Positions 35,685-44,315 of a stretch of 64,000 nucleotides of DNA are shown one piece after another. The stretch's first letter is position 1; each line of letters opens with the position of its first letter. A program made the position numbers and the translations under genes. The notes below the pieces were generated by a model, which did not search any database, was not told the origin of the DNA, and saw nothing but the letters and a program-made list of their open reading frames with translations. The DNA is from Salinispora tropica CNB-440 (GTDB taxonomy: Bacteria; Actinomycetota; Actinomycetes; Mycobacteriales; Micromonosporaceae): assembly GCF_000016425.1 (NCBI RefSeq), contig NC_009380.1, forward strand, positions 2,670,144 through 2,734,143, given 5' to 3'.

Positions 35685-36893
35685 TTGCGTGCCCTTGTCT
35701 CCGCGCGTCTCGGCGCGGACTTCACCAAGCTGTGGACCGCCTCGGCCGTGTCCAATGTCGGTGACGGAGTCACCATGGCGGCCGGTCCACTGCTGATCGC
35801 CTCCATCACCACCAATCCGGCGCTCATCGGTGGCGCTGTCTTCGTCCAACAACTACCCTGGCTGCTGTTCGCCTTGATCAGCGGCGCCTACGTTGACCGG
35901 TTGGACCGCCGCAAGCTGGTAGTAGCCGTCAACACGCTGCGCGCCGCGGCACTCACCGCGCTGACCCTCGCCGTCGCCACCGACACCACCACGGTGGCTC
36001 TGGTCTACGCGGTGTTCTTTCTCCTCGGTACCGGAGAGACCCTGGCCGACACCGCCGCCGGCGCCTTCCTGCCCGCCATCGTGGCATCGGACCGGCTGGC
36101 CACGGCCAACGCCCGGCTGATGGCCACCTTCACCATCGCCAACCAGTTCGTCGCCAAACCGCTGGGGGCGTGGCTGTTCGTGATCGCCGCCGCCGTGCCG
36201 TTCGGCGTCAACGCCCTGACCTTCGCCGTGGCCGCGGCGCTGGTGGCGACGATCCGGCCGATCCCCGCGCTCCCACCGGTGGCACCACGCCGAAGCCTGC
36301 GGATGGAGATCACCGACGGCGTCCGCTGGCTGTTCGGACATCGACTCCTACGTACGCTCGCGGTGAGTATGGGGCTGGCGAACCTCGCGTTCTGCGCCGC
36401 CTTCGCCACCTTGGTTCTCTACGCCCGGCAGCGACTGGGCCTGTCCGACATCGGCTACGGCTTCCTCCTGACCACCTTTGCCGTCGGCGGATTGATCGGT
36501 ACCGTCCTCGCGCCGCGGCTACAACGGATTGTCGGGACGGGCACCCTGCTCCGCGCCGGCCTCGTCGTCGAACTCGTCACCCACGCCACCCTGGCGATCA
36601 CCACAACCCCACTCGTCGCCGCCGCCATCCTGATCGCCTTCGGGATACACACCATGGTCTGGGGGGTCGTCGTGGTGACCCTGCGCCAACGTGTCGTGCC
36701 GACGCAGCTGCTCGGCCGGGTCGGCAGCGTCTACTCGCTGCTCGATCTCGGCGGCGCGGCCCTCGGTTCGCTCCTCGGCGGCCTGCTCGCCGGCGCGTGG
36801 GGACTCACCACACCGTTCTGGGTCGCCGCCGCCGTCATGGCGCTCATCGCTGCCGCCACCTGGCGACCGCTGCGTACGGCATCAGCCACCTGA
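35685..36893 (+). CDS. MFS transporter (macrolide-efflux-like)
   Basis: A 402-residue, 12-helix MFS protein of the group that contains Mef-type pumps (LGADFTKLWTASAVSNVGDG at the N-terminus, GAYVDRLDRRKLV as the motif A loop, SDIGYGFLLTTFAVGGLIG centrally). The start is a TTG at 35685, five bases after CGAGGAG; no ATG or GTG fits better, and the frame upstream is not MFS-like. The leader peptide and hairpins before it suggest antibiotic-inducible expression. Substrate is not known. Confidence 0.85.
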   Translation: MRALVSARLGADFTKLWTASAVSNVGDGVTMAAGPLLIASITTNPALIGGAVFVQQLPWLLFALISGAYVDRLDRRKLVVAVNTLRAAALTALTLAVATDTTTVALVYAVFFLLGTGETLADTAAGAFLPAIVASDRLATANARLMATFTIANQFVAKPLGAWLFVIAAAVPFGVNALTFAVAAALVATIRPIPALPPVAPRRSLRMEITDGVRWLFGHRLLRTLAVSMGLANLAFCAAFATLVLYARQRLGLSDIGYGFLLTTFAVGGLIGTVLAPRLQRIVGTGTLLRAGLVVELVTHATLAITTTPLVAAAILIAFGIHTMVWGVVVVTLRQRVVPTQLLGRVGSVYSLLDLGGAALGSLLGGLLAGAWGLTTPFWVAAAVMALIAAATWRPLRTASAT

Positions 36894-36971
36894 CGCGTAC
36901 GACGGGTTCCGCCGGGCGAGCACCGACCGGCTCGGCGTGACCTGTTCTCGGCAGCCGACGTACGCAACGCG

Positions 36972-37835
36972 TCACTGGGCCGGTTGCCGCGGCCCGCCGT
37001 CCCGACGGTGACCGTCGCCGGACAGGTGCGGGGTGCCCTGCTCTGCCCGGACCTCGTCCTGATCCGTCGGGGCGGTACGCGCGTACTTGTCGAAGAAGCG
37101 CAGTAGCTCCACCGGGAAAGGCATCACCAGGGTGCTGTTCTTCTCCGCCGCCACATCCGACACGGTCTGGAGCAGCCGCAGCTGGTAGGCCCCCGGGGTG
37201 TTCGCCATGGTCTGGGAGGCGTCGGCGAGCCGTCGGGACGCCTGGTACTCGCCATCGGCGGCGATCACCCGGGCCCGCCGGTCCCGCTCGGCCTCGGCCT
37301 GCCGGGACATCGACCGCTTCATCCCCTCCGGCAGCGAGACATCCTTGACCTCGACCCGTTCGATGTTCAGACCCCACGGCCCCTCGGTCGGGGCGTCGAT
37401 CACCGACTTGAGATCGGCGTTGACCTTGTCCCGGTCGGCGAGGAGGGTGTCCAGGTCCACCTTCCCGATCACCGACCGCAGGGCGGTCTGCGAGATCTGT
37501 AGCACCGCCGCGGGATACTTCCGCACGTTCACCAGTGCCTTCACCGGGTCCACGACCCGAAAGTAGACCACCGCGTCGACCTTGAGGGTCACGTTGTCCC
37601 GCGTGATCGCCCCTTGTGCCGGCACGTCGATCACCGTGGTCTGCATACTCACCTTGACCATCCGGTCAACGATCGGAATGATCAGCCGCAGACCAGGTTC
37701 CCGAACGGGGTGCACGACCCGTCCGAACCGGAAGACCACCCCGCGCTCGTACTGCTGCACGATCCGCAGGCTCAGGGCACCGAACAGCGCCAGAACGGCT
37801 ACCGCGATCACCCCACCGAGAAAGCCGGCTGCCAT
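36972..37835 (-). CDS. SPFH/band 7 slipin-type membrane protein
   Basis: A 287-residue protein. One N-terminal membrane helix (FLGGVIAVAVLALFGALSL) is followed by the SPFH domain (IVQQYERGVVFRFGRVV, PGLRLIIPIVDRMVKVSMQT, TRDNVTLKVDAVVYFRVVDP) and a helical region with SRQAEAERDRRARVIAADGEYQAS. It is close to slipin/stomatin-like proteins that form rings at the membrane. No NfeD partner is adjacent. The tail is charged and variable. Confidence 0.88.
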   Translation of the reverse strand: MAAGFLGGVIAVAVLALFGALSLRIVQQYERGVVFRFGRVVHPVREPGLRLIIPIVDRMVKVSMQTTVIDVPAQGAITRDNVTLKVDAVVYFRVVDPVKALVNVRKYPAAVLQISQTALRSVIGKVDLDTLLADRDKVNADLKSVIDAPTEGPWGLNIERVEVKDVSLPEGMKRSMSRQAEAERDRRARVIAADGEYQASRRLADASQTMANTPGAYQLRLLQTVSDVAAEKNSTLVMPFPVELLRFFDKYARTAPTDQDEVRAEQGTPHLSGDGHRRDGGPRQPAQ

Positions 37836-37933
37836 GGCACCCCTTCCGGTACGCCGCCACGGCTCCCCGTGACGGCCTCGTCCTCAGCGGACGCCAGCGA
37901 TCCGGGCCGAACGGACGCCAGCGCCCGCCCGAC

Positions 37934-39772
37934 TCAGTGGCCCTGGTACAGGGCCTCGACGTCATCGCTGAAGTGTTCCTGGACAACACTTTTTTTGATC
38001 TTGAGAATAGGAGTGAGTTCGCCGTCGGACTCGGTGAGATCCCGGGGCAAGATGCGGAAGGTCTTGACCTGCTCGGCCCGGGAGACGGTCGCGTTCGCAC
38101 GGTCGACGGCCGCCTGGATCTCGCCGCACAGCTCTGGGTCGTCTCGCAGCTCGGCCACGGTCGCGTCGTCCGAGCGGCCATGCTCGGAGCGCCAGCGATC
38201 CCAGGCTGACGGGTCGATGGTGACCAGCGCGGCGACGTACGGGCGACCGTCACCGATCAGCATGCACTGGCTGACCAACGGGTCCGCACGGATCGCCTCC
38301 TCGATCGGCGTGGGCGCGAGGTTCTGCCCGGACGCGGTGACGATGATCTCCTTCTGCCGCCCGGTGATCCGTAGGAACCCGTCGGAGTCGAGCTCTCCGA
38401 GGTCGCCGGTACGCATCCACCCGTCCTGGGTGAACACCGCCCGGGTGGCCTCCGAGTTGTTCCAGTACCCAGGAAAGACCGGGTCGCCGCGGGCGAGGAT
38501 CTCACCATCGTCGGCGATCCGGATCTTCACGCCGGGCAGCGGACGACCGACCGTGCCGATCCGCTGTGTCGTTGGCGTGTTCGCCGTCAACGCCGGGGAG
38601 GCCTCGGTGAGTCCGTACCCCTCCAGCACCAGCAGGCCCGCGCCGCGGAAGAAGTGCCCCAGCCGTTCGCCGAGCGGCGCGCCGCCGACGATCGCCGCGG
38701 AGCACCGCCCGCCCAGGGCGGCCCGCAGCTTCCGGTACACCAGCGGGTCGAACCCGCCTCGGGCGAGCCGGAGCAGTGGGTTCGGGCCCCACGAACGGTC
38801 ACGGCCACGGCTGTACCGCACCGCCACCCGCTCGGCGAGCTGGAACAGCCAAGCCCGGTGACTGCCCTCGGCCTTCTGCTGGGCCCGGCTGTGTAGCTTC
38901 TCGAAGACCCGGGGCACCGCCAGGACAAACGTCGGCCGATGCCGGCGCAGCTGCTCCAGCACGCCAGCGATGTCGGCGCTGTGCACCATGGTGGTCCGGG
39001 TCTGCACCACCCCTACCTGGATCATCCGGGCGAACGCGTGGGCCAGGGGCAGGAACAACACCGTGTTCGCCTCGGGGTGTAGCAGCTGCGGCAGCACCGA
39101 GACCGCGGCGCTCACGTCACAGTGGATCGAGCGATGGGTCAACACACAACCCTTTGGCCGACCGGTCGTGCCGCTGGTGTAGACGATCGTGGCCATATCC
39201 CCACCGGTCACCCGGCGGCGACGGCCGTCGACCACCGCGTCGTCAACCGCATGCCCCTGACCGGCCAGATCGGTAAGGTCACCGGCGTCGATCTGCCAGA
39301 CGTCGCGCAACGCCGGCAGATCCGAACGCCGACTGGCGACCAGCTCGGCCTGATCGGACGTCTCCACCACGCAGCCCACCACGCCCGCGTCCGACAGGAT
39401 CCACCCGAGCTGGTCCGCGCTGGCCGTCTCGAAGACCGGCACCGACACCGCCCCGATCGCCCAGAGGGCGTAGTCGACGAGGGTCCACTCGTACCGGGTC
39501 CGGCTGACCAGCCCGATCCGATCACCGTGCCCCACCCCGGCCGCGAGGAAGCCACGGGCGAGGCTGTGCACGTCGTCCCGGAACTGGGCGCACGTCACCG
39601 GCACGTCACCGCCGCGCACCGACCGGCGCACGGGCCAGGCGCGGGACACCGGCGCGGGCCGAACGAACTGCACCGCCTCCGGGGCCTGGCGGGCGTTGGT
39701 CCACACCTGCTCCGCCAGCCCCGGCAGCACCCCACCGATCTCCTCCACCGGCGAGACCACGACCTCCTGCAC
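37934..39772 (-). CDS. long-chain acyl-CoA synthetase (AMP-forming)
   Basis: A 612-residue ANL-superfamily enzyme. The P-loop is IVYTSGTTGRPKGCVLTHRS, with VLEGYGLTEASP, GWMRTGDLGELD and the C-terminal ILKIKKSVVQEHF containing the lysine of the A10 motif. It activates a fatty acid to acyl-AMP and then acyl-CoA, and is similar to FadD15-type enzymes. GTG 39772 is the best start; GTG 39760 after GCAGGAGG is an alternative, and the open frame upstream has no similarity. Possible operon with the DUF1622 pair. Confidence 0.87.
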   Translation of the reverse strand: MQEVVVSPVEEIGGVLPGLAEQVWTNARQAPEAVQFVRPAPVSRAWPVRRSVRGGDVPVTCAQFRDDVHSLARGFLAAGVGHGDRIGLVSRTRYEWTLVDYALWAIGAVSVPVFETASADQLGWILSDAGVVGCVVETSDQAELVASRRSDLPALRDVWQIDAGDLTDLAGQGHAVDDAVVDGRRRRVTGGDMATIVYTSGTTGRPKGCVLTHRSIHCDVSAAVSVLPQLLHPEANTVLFLPLAHAFARMIQVGVVQTRTTMVHSADIAGVLEQLRRHRPTFVLAVPRVFEKLHSRAQQKAEGSHRAWLFQLAERVAVRYSRGRDRSWGPNPLLRLARGGFDPLVYRKLRAALGGRCSAAIVGGAPLGERLGHFFRGAGLLVLEGYGLTEASPALTANTPTTQRIGTVGRPLPGVKIRIADDGEILARGDPVFPGYWNNSEATRAVFTQDGWMRTGDLGELDSDGFLRITGRQKEIIVTASGQNLAPTPIEEAIRADPLVSQCMLIGDGRPYVAALVTIDPSAWDRWRSEHGRSDDATVAELRDDPELCGEIQAAVDRANATVSRAEQVKTFRILPRDLTESDGELTPILKIKKSVVQEHFSDDVEALYQGH

Positions 39773-39897
39773 CTTGCGACCCCCGGTAGCTTCCCACCGA
39801 CACCCCGCGCGCCGGCACTCGTACGACCATCGTGCGACCGCCGACCGCGCCGGCGGCGGAACTACCGGCAAACTGGCCCGACCAGCACGCCGACCTG

Positions 39898-40188
39898 CTA
39901 GGGAACGGAGGAGCGGGGCGGGGCTGGCGAGTCGACTGGCCGCGGCCGGCTCCAGCTGGCGATCAGCGCCACGCGGATCAGCTGGCGGATCACCAAGATC
40001 GCCGCCGCGTAGAGCAGGTTCTCCCCCACCGGCGGCTGCGCGATCCGCAGCAGACTGGCCGCCAACCACAGGTCAAGGCCGACGTGCAGGGCCAAGACGG
40101 CGTTCCGGGACACCAGCAGAACCACCGCGGCCGACCCGATGCCCGCGGCCATGCAGGCCAGGACGGCGTACTCGACCAGGGCACTCAC
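39898..40188 (-). CDS. small three-helix membrane protein
   Basis: A 96-residue protein. Three hydrophobic segments (ALVEYAVLACMAAGIGSAAV, LALHVGLDLWLAASLL, LLYAAAILVIRQLIRVALI) are followed by a Ser/Pro/Arg tail. GTG 40188 overlaps the stop of the DUF1622 gene (GTGA), so the two are translationally coupled and probably act together in the membrane. Family name not known. Confidence 0.65.
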   Translation of the reverse strand: MSALVEYAVLACMAAGIGSAAVVLLVSRNAVLALHVGLDLWLAASLLRIAQPPVGENLLYAAAILVIRQLIRVALIASWSRPRPVDSPAPPRSSVP

Positions 40189-40595
40189 GAGGCCCGCCCC
40201 GGACCCGCCTGGTTCGAGTCGGCGGACCCGGGCGAGCCGAGCTCGGCGATCTCGCGGCGCTCCTGTTTGATCTCGCGGGCGAGGAAGTAGTTCAGCGCGG
40301 TCCGGATCGCCGCCACCGCAGCCAGCTCGGCGATGTCCAGCAGGGTCGGAGCGACGGCGGTGCGCATAATGTCCGAGGCGAGTTGAAACTCCAACCCGAG
40401 GGTCAGGAACCGCCCGAGAGTCAGCCGGATCGGCACGAAAGCCTTGCTCTGCCGGTACCGCAACCCCACGATCACGAACCGGACGAACGCCATCATCGCA
40501 CCGACAAAGATAATGAGGATGCCGGCGGCCTCGACCACCCGTACCAGGAGGTCCACCGCCTCCAACAACCAGTGCTGGTCGAACATGCCATCCAT
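40185..40595 (-). CDS. DUF1622 family membrane protein
   Basis: A 136-residue protein. The N-terminal helix LLEAVDLLVRVVEAAGILIIFVGAMMAFVRF, then RLTLGRFLTLGLEFQLASDIMRTAV and AAIRTALNYFLAREI match DUF1622, a bacterial membrane family without known function. ATG 40595 is supported by GGAG upstream and family length; ATG 40586 is possible. Coupled to a small membrane protein downstream. Confidence 0.82.
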   Translation of the reverse strand: MDGMFDQHWLLEAVDLLVRVVEAAGILIIFVGAMMAFVRFVIVGLRYRQSKAFVPIRLTLGRFLTLGLEFQLASDIMRTAVAPTLLDIAELAAVAAIRTALNYFLAREIKQERREIAELGSPGSADSNQAGPGRAS

Positions 40596-40699
40596 ACCAG
40601 CGGCTCCACGCCGCCACGAGCACCAGCATGCCGTGACGACACCCGATCGCGTCGCCGCCGGCCGGTTCACCCCCGTGGGGTGACGTCATCCGCCGCTGG

Positions 40700-41506
40700 T
40701 CACCCGTCGGGTGCGGGCGTGCGGGCAGGTTGCACCGGCGGGGTCACCGGGTCCACGGGTCGGGTGGCCTCCGCCGGGTCGAGCTGCTGGCGCAGCGCCG
40801 CGATCTCCTGGCGCAGCGCCGCGACGTCCTCGGCGGTCGCCGCCGGATGCCGGTCCCGGCCGGAAACCCGGTCGACGATCCACGTGGCGAGCGAGCCGGT
40901 CACGAAACCGATCAGCCCGATACCGCCGATCATCAGGCCGACCGCCACCAGCCGCCCTTCCGTGGTGACCGGATAGAAGTCGCCGTAGCCGACGGTGGTG
41001 ATGGTCACGGCCGCCCACCAGAGGGCATCCGCGTAGTTGGTGATGGACGGGTCCGGCGCGTGCCGCTCAGCGTCGAGGACCGCCAGGGAGGCGACCCCCA
41101 CCAGCAACACGGTGGTCGCTGCCACGTAGATGCCGAGCCGGCCGCGAACCCAGGCCTCGGTCCGCCGGCTGAGCGAGAGCACCACCGTCACCAACCGCAG
41201 CGCCCGCAGCGGACGCAGCATCGGCAGGAGCAGAACGGCGAGGTCGAACAGGTGCTCCCGGAGGAAGCGTCGCCGCTGCGCATGCAGGATGAAACGGACA
41301 GCCATGTCGAGCCAGAACACCAGCCACGTGGTGAACGTTGTCACCCGGCAGACCGTGATCCACGCCGAGCTGAGCTGCGGTTCCAGGATCGGCGCAGCGT
41401 ATGCCGCCAGGAACACCAGGGAGAAAACGGTCAACGGCAGCGCGGTCAGCCGCTCCCAGCTCGCGGCCCACTCCTCCCGCCGGCCTATGGCGCCGGTGCT
41501 TCCCAT
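40700..41506 (-). CDS. voltage-gated-like potassium channel
   Basis: A 268-residue channel subunit. Four N-terminal helices include an S4-like segment with spaced arginines (RPLRALRLVTVVLSLSRR). S5, a pore loop with selectivity filter TVGYGD at 171-176, and S6 follow. The C-terminal tail has a short coiled coil (AEDVAALRQEIAALRQQLD) likely to aid tetramer formation. The K+ filter is canonical. There is no RCK domain. ATG 41506 has a G-rich site upstream. Confidence 0.9.
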   Translation of the reverse strand: MGSTGAIGRREEWAASWERLTALPLTVFSLVFLAAYAAPILEPQLSSAWITVCRVTTFTTWLVFWLDMAVRFILHAQRRRFLREHLFDLAVLLLPMLRPLRALRLVTVVLSLSRRTEAWVRGRLGIYVAATTVLLVGVASLAVLDAERHAPDPSITNYADALWWAAVTITTVGYGDFYPVTTEGRLVAVGLMIGGIGLIGFVTGSLATWIVDRVSGRDRHPAATAEDVAALRQEIAALRQQLDPAEATRPVDPVTPPVQPARTPAPDG

Positions 41507-41551
41507 GATCACCCCCGACCGTGGTACGAGTATCCGTGCAACTATGGGCCG

Positions 41552-42082
41552 ATGCGACTCTACGTGGAGCCAACGGGGTCGTCGACGGCGGTGGACGAGC
41601 CTCAGGTGGACGACCCCCTGGTAGACGCGCTGGCAGCGCTGTGCCGCTCACTGGTCGACGTCACCGTCCACACGCTCGATGCCCGTGATGTCGACCTGAC
41701 GGTGTCGCAGTACCGGATCCTGGCCCTCCTCGTCTCCCAGGGGCCGGTCCGGGTCGTTGACCTCGCCACGACACTGCACGTCCACCCGTCCACCGTCACC
41801 CGAGCCTGTGATCGTCTGGTCCGACGAGAGCTGGTGGCCCGACGGACCGGCGAGAGCGACCGCCGGGTGTCCTGGCTCAGCCTGACCGTCGCGGGTCGGG
41901 AGCTGGTCAGCGAGGTCGACCGACGCCGTAGCGCCGAGATCCGGCGACTGGTCGCGGTGACCGGCCTAGCGCCCGACGCCGAGCTGGTCGGCGCGCTGGA
42001 GGCGCTGGTGACGGCGGCCGGCGAACCGGATGAACGGCAGTGGCGGCAGGGCTGGGAACGGCGTGTCGACGTAGCGAGCTGA
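41552..42082 (+). CDS. MarR-family transcriptional regulator
   Basis: A 176-residue winged-helix regulator. DNA-binding core LTVSQYRILALLVSQGPVRV, then LATTLHVHPSTVTRACDRLVRRELVARRTGESDRRVSWLSLT, is the MarR fold with the beta wing. Helical dimer ends flank it. It is divergent from the K+ channel gene and lies 41 bases ahead of a DUF421 gene; either could be its target. The ATG lacks a strong ribosome site. Confidence 0.87.
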   Translation: MRLYVEPTGSSTAVDEPQVDDPLVDALAALCRSLVDVTVHTLDARDVDLTVSQYRILALLVSQGPVRVVDLATTLHVHPSTVTRACDRLVRRELVARRTGESDRRVSWLSLTVAGRELVSEVDRRRSAEIRRLVAVTGLAPDAELVGALEALVTAAGEPDERQWRQGWERRVDVAS

Positions 42083-42123
42083 GCTCACCAGCATGACAGA
42101 GCCGCAGTCGGGTAGCCGCTGCC

Positions 42124-42624
42124 GTGGTCGACTGGCGGGCGGTCTTCACGCCGGACACTCCGCTGATGGAGATCATCGTCCGGGGCAGCGTGATGTACCT
42201 GACGCTGTTCTTCCTGCTGCGGGTCCTGCTGAAACGGGAAAGCGGCACCACCGGAATGACCGACCTGCTGGTCATCGTGCTGATCGCCGACGCCGCGCAG
42301 AACGGCATGGCAAGCGGCTACACCTCGCTCGCCGACGGGGTGCTGCTGGTCGCGGTGATCATCGGTTGGGCATACCTGCTCGACGCGGTCGCCTACCGCT
42401 GGCAACCCGCCGCCCGACTGATCCGACCGAAACCCCTGGCCCTGGTCCGGGACGGACGGATGCTGCACCGCAACATGCGTCGGGAACTGGTCACCGAAGA
42501 CGAGCTGTACGGGCAGCTGCGGGAGCAGGGCATCGACAGCCTGGCTGAGGTCCGGGAGATGCGGATGGAGTCCGACGGCCAGTTCAGTGTGATCACCCGT
42601 CGCCCCGGCAAGCAACGACCCTGA
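42124..42624 (+). CDS. DUF421 (YetF-like) membrane protein
   Basis: A 166-residue protein with three N-terminal membrane helices and a C-terminal soluble domain (PKPLALVRDGRMLHRNMRRELVTEDELYGQLREQGI), the DUF421 plan. YetF in Bacillus spores moves phosphatidylserine across the membrane; the role of vegetative homologues is unclear. GTG start at 42124. Likely cotranscribed with the MarR gene. Confidence 0.82.
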   Translation: MVDWRAVFTPDTPLMEIIVRGSVMYLTLFFLLRVLLKRESGTTGMTDLLVIVLIADAAQNGMASGYTSLADGVLLVAVIIGWAYLLDAVAYRWQPAARLIRPKPLALVRDGRMLHRNMRRELVTEDELYGQLREQGIDSLAEVREMRMESDGQFSVITRRPGKQRP

Positions 42625-42658
42625 CGACCCCAGAGACATGGGCGCCAGGACAGGCGCG

Positions 42659-43939
42659 TCAGTCAAGGGCGAGCAGCGTTCGGGCAGCGGCCACGAGAGC
42701 CGCCACACCAGTCGGCAGCGCCAGCTCAACATGCGGGGCGAATGCCGGGCTGTGATTCGTCGGCAGGTTACCCAGCTTCTCGGCCGCGGTGGCGCCCGGC
42801 ACCGTCCGCCACTGCCGTGGTCCCACGGTGCCGAGCATCCAGTAGCTGCTCGGTATCCCCCCGACGGCCAGGAGTGGGAAGTCCTCCGCCGCCAGGGAGG
42901 GGGGCCACCAGCTGACCCGCTCCGTCCCGAACACCCCCAGGTGGGCGGCCCGTACCCGGGAGGTCATGGCCGGGTCCCCCACATATGCGGGAGTACGCGA
43001 GACGACGCGTACCGTCGGCTCGCGCGGGCTGTTGGCGGCCGCGCAGGCGGCCCGAATCGTTCGGATCACGCTGTCCAGCACCTGGTCCAGCGTCCGCTCG
43101 TGTCGGGACCGGATCGTCACCCCGAGAGTGGCCTCGTCGGCGATGACTGCCGCGTGGTGACCGGCGCGCAGAGTCCCGACGGTGAGCGCCACCGGGTCGT
43201 CCTGACTGGCCTGCCGCGCCACCAGCGCCTGCAGCCGCAGGACAATGGTCGCGGCGAGCAGCACCGGATCCACGCAGAGATGCGGGGTGGCCGCGTGCCC
43301 GCCCCGTCCAGGAACGGTGACGTCCAGGGTGACACAGCCGGCCGTCATCGCGCCGACGCCGTGAGCGACCATGCCCGCCGGTAGCGGTGCGGCATGCTGG
43401 GCCAGAAGCAGGTCGGGTCGGCCGAACCGGTCGTAGAGGCCGTCGTCGAGCAGGGCCGCCGCACCTTGCAGGGTCTCCTCGGCCGGCTGTCCCACGGTCA
43501 GCAGCGTCCCCCGCCAGCTGTCCCGCTCTTGGGCCAGGTGGGCGGCGGCGCCGACCGCCGCGGCCAGGTGCAGGTCATGTCCGCAGGCATGCATGACCGG
43601 TACGGTCCGGCCGTCGGCAGTTACGCCGGTAGCGGTGCTGGCGTACGGCAGGCCGGTCTCCTCGGCGACCGGGAGCGCGTCGAGCTCTGCCCGGATCAGG
43701 ACGGTTGGGCCGGCCCCGTTGCAAAGGACGCCGACCACTCCATGCCCACCGACTCCGGTCGTGACCTGGCACCCAAGCCCCCGTAGCGCGGCCGCGAAGC
43801 GGACTGCGGTGTGTTCCTCCGCCCCCGAGAGCTCCGGATGTGCATGCAGGTCGCGGTAGAGCTGAGCCGCAGCGGCAACGATCTCCCGATCAACCGGTGT
43901 GCCGGCCGAATCGGCAGCATCAGCTACGACGAATGCCAT
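42659..43939 (-). CDS. M20-family metal-dependent amidohydrolase
   Basis: A 426-residue enzyme of the M20D (hippurate hydrolase/IAA-amino acid hydrolase) group. HPELSGAEEHT is at 34-44 and the metal-site motif MHACGHDLHLAAA at 116-128 with Cys119 and His121. QPAEETLQGA holds the catalytic Glu pair, and LAAEDFPLL lies near the C-terminus. It cleaves N-acyl amino acids or similar amides. ATG 43939 is chosen because homology begins near it. It is divergent from the RiPP precursor gene; a link to that pathway is only suggested by closeness. Confidence 0.87.
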   Translation of the reverse strand: MAFVVADAADSAGTPVDREIVAAAAQLYRDLHAHPELSGAEEHTAVRFAAALRGLGCQVTTGVGGHGVVGVLCNGAGPTVLIRAELDALPVAEETGLPYASTATGVTADGRTVPVMHACGHDLHLAAAVGAAAHLAQERDSWRGTLLTVGQPAEETLQGAAALLDDGLYDRFGRPDLLLAQHAAPLPAGMVAHGVGAMTAGCVTLDVTVPGRGGHAATPHLCVDPVLLAATIVLRLQALVARQASQDDPVALTVGTLRAGHHAAVIADEATLGVTIRSRHERTLDQVLDSVIRTIRAACAAANSPREPTVRVVSRTPAYVGDPAMTSRVRAAHLGVFGTERVSWWPPSLAAEDFPLLAVGGIPSSYWMLGTVGPRQWRTVPGATAAEKLGNLPTNHSPAFAPHVELALPTGVAALVAAARTLLALD

Positions 43940-44091
43940 GAGGCCAGCCAAGCCGAAGCCGCTGTCACGTCGCTGACATCGGACGACAGCGATGTGTGAT
44001 GGCGACACCACACGATCGGTAAGCGCCCTGGGGTGTGCTTGCGGCAGGCCGGCCAGACACGCCGGTCGGACGCCAACCGGGAGGAGTCACC

Positions 44092-44268
44092 ATGGAGAAC
44101 GACACCGACCTCAACGCCCTCGCCGACGAGATCCTGGAGCTGGAGTCGGAGACCTTCGCGATCTCCGACTACGCGGACGCGTCCGAGGCGATCCTCGCCT
44201 CGTGCTCCTCGTCGGCCACCACCTCGACCTGTAGCAGCACCACCTCCACCACCAGTTGCTCAGCCTGA
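44092..44268 (+). CDS. thiopeptide-like (azole/dehydroamino acid) RiPP precursor
   Basis: A 58-residue peptide. The acidic leader (residues 1-36) contains ELESETFAISDYADASEAIL, close to the leader of actinobacterial thiazolylpeptide-type bacteriocin precursors. The core (37-58) has 10 Ser, 7 Thr, 3 Cys (38, 47, 56) and only two other residues, both Ala. Such a core is the substrate of YcaO cyclodehydratases (Cys/Ser/Thr to azolines) and split LanB dehydratases (Ser/Thr to dehydroamino acids). GGGAGGAG lies about 6 bases upstream and a strong terminator follows directly. The matching enzymes are at 54-64 kb on the opposite strand; the pairing is inference. Confidence 0.85.
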   Translation: MENDTDLNALADEILELESETFAISDYADASEAILASCSSSATTSTCSSTTSTTSCSA

Positions 44269-44281
44269 GCAACAGCAGTAC

Positions 44282-44315
44282 GACGTCGGGTCACCCTGAG
44301 GGGTGGCCCGACGTC
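44282..44315. terminator. terminator after the RiPP precursor
   Basis: GACGTCGGG and CACCC pair with GGGTG and CCCGACGTC, with one T-G wobble between, around a TGAG loop: about 15 pairs. It starts 14 bases after the precursor stop and ends one base before the stop of the convergent gene, so it serves both. Confidence 0.8.

Noticed and set aside
42659..43939. M20 amidohydrolase as the RiPP leader peptidase
   Set aside because: Its motifs match small-molecule amide hydrolases, and the M50 protein in the operon is a better candidate.
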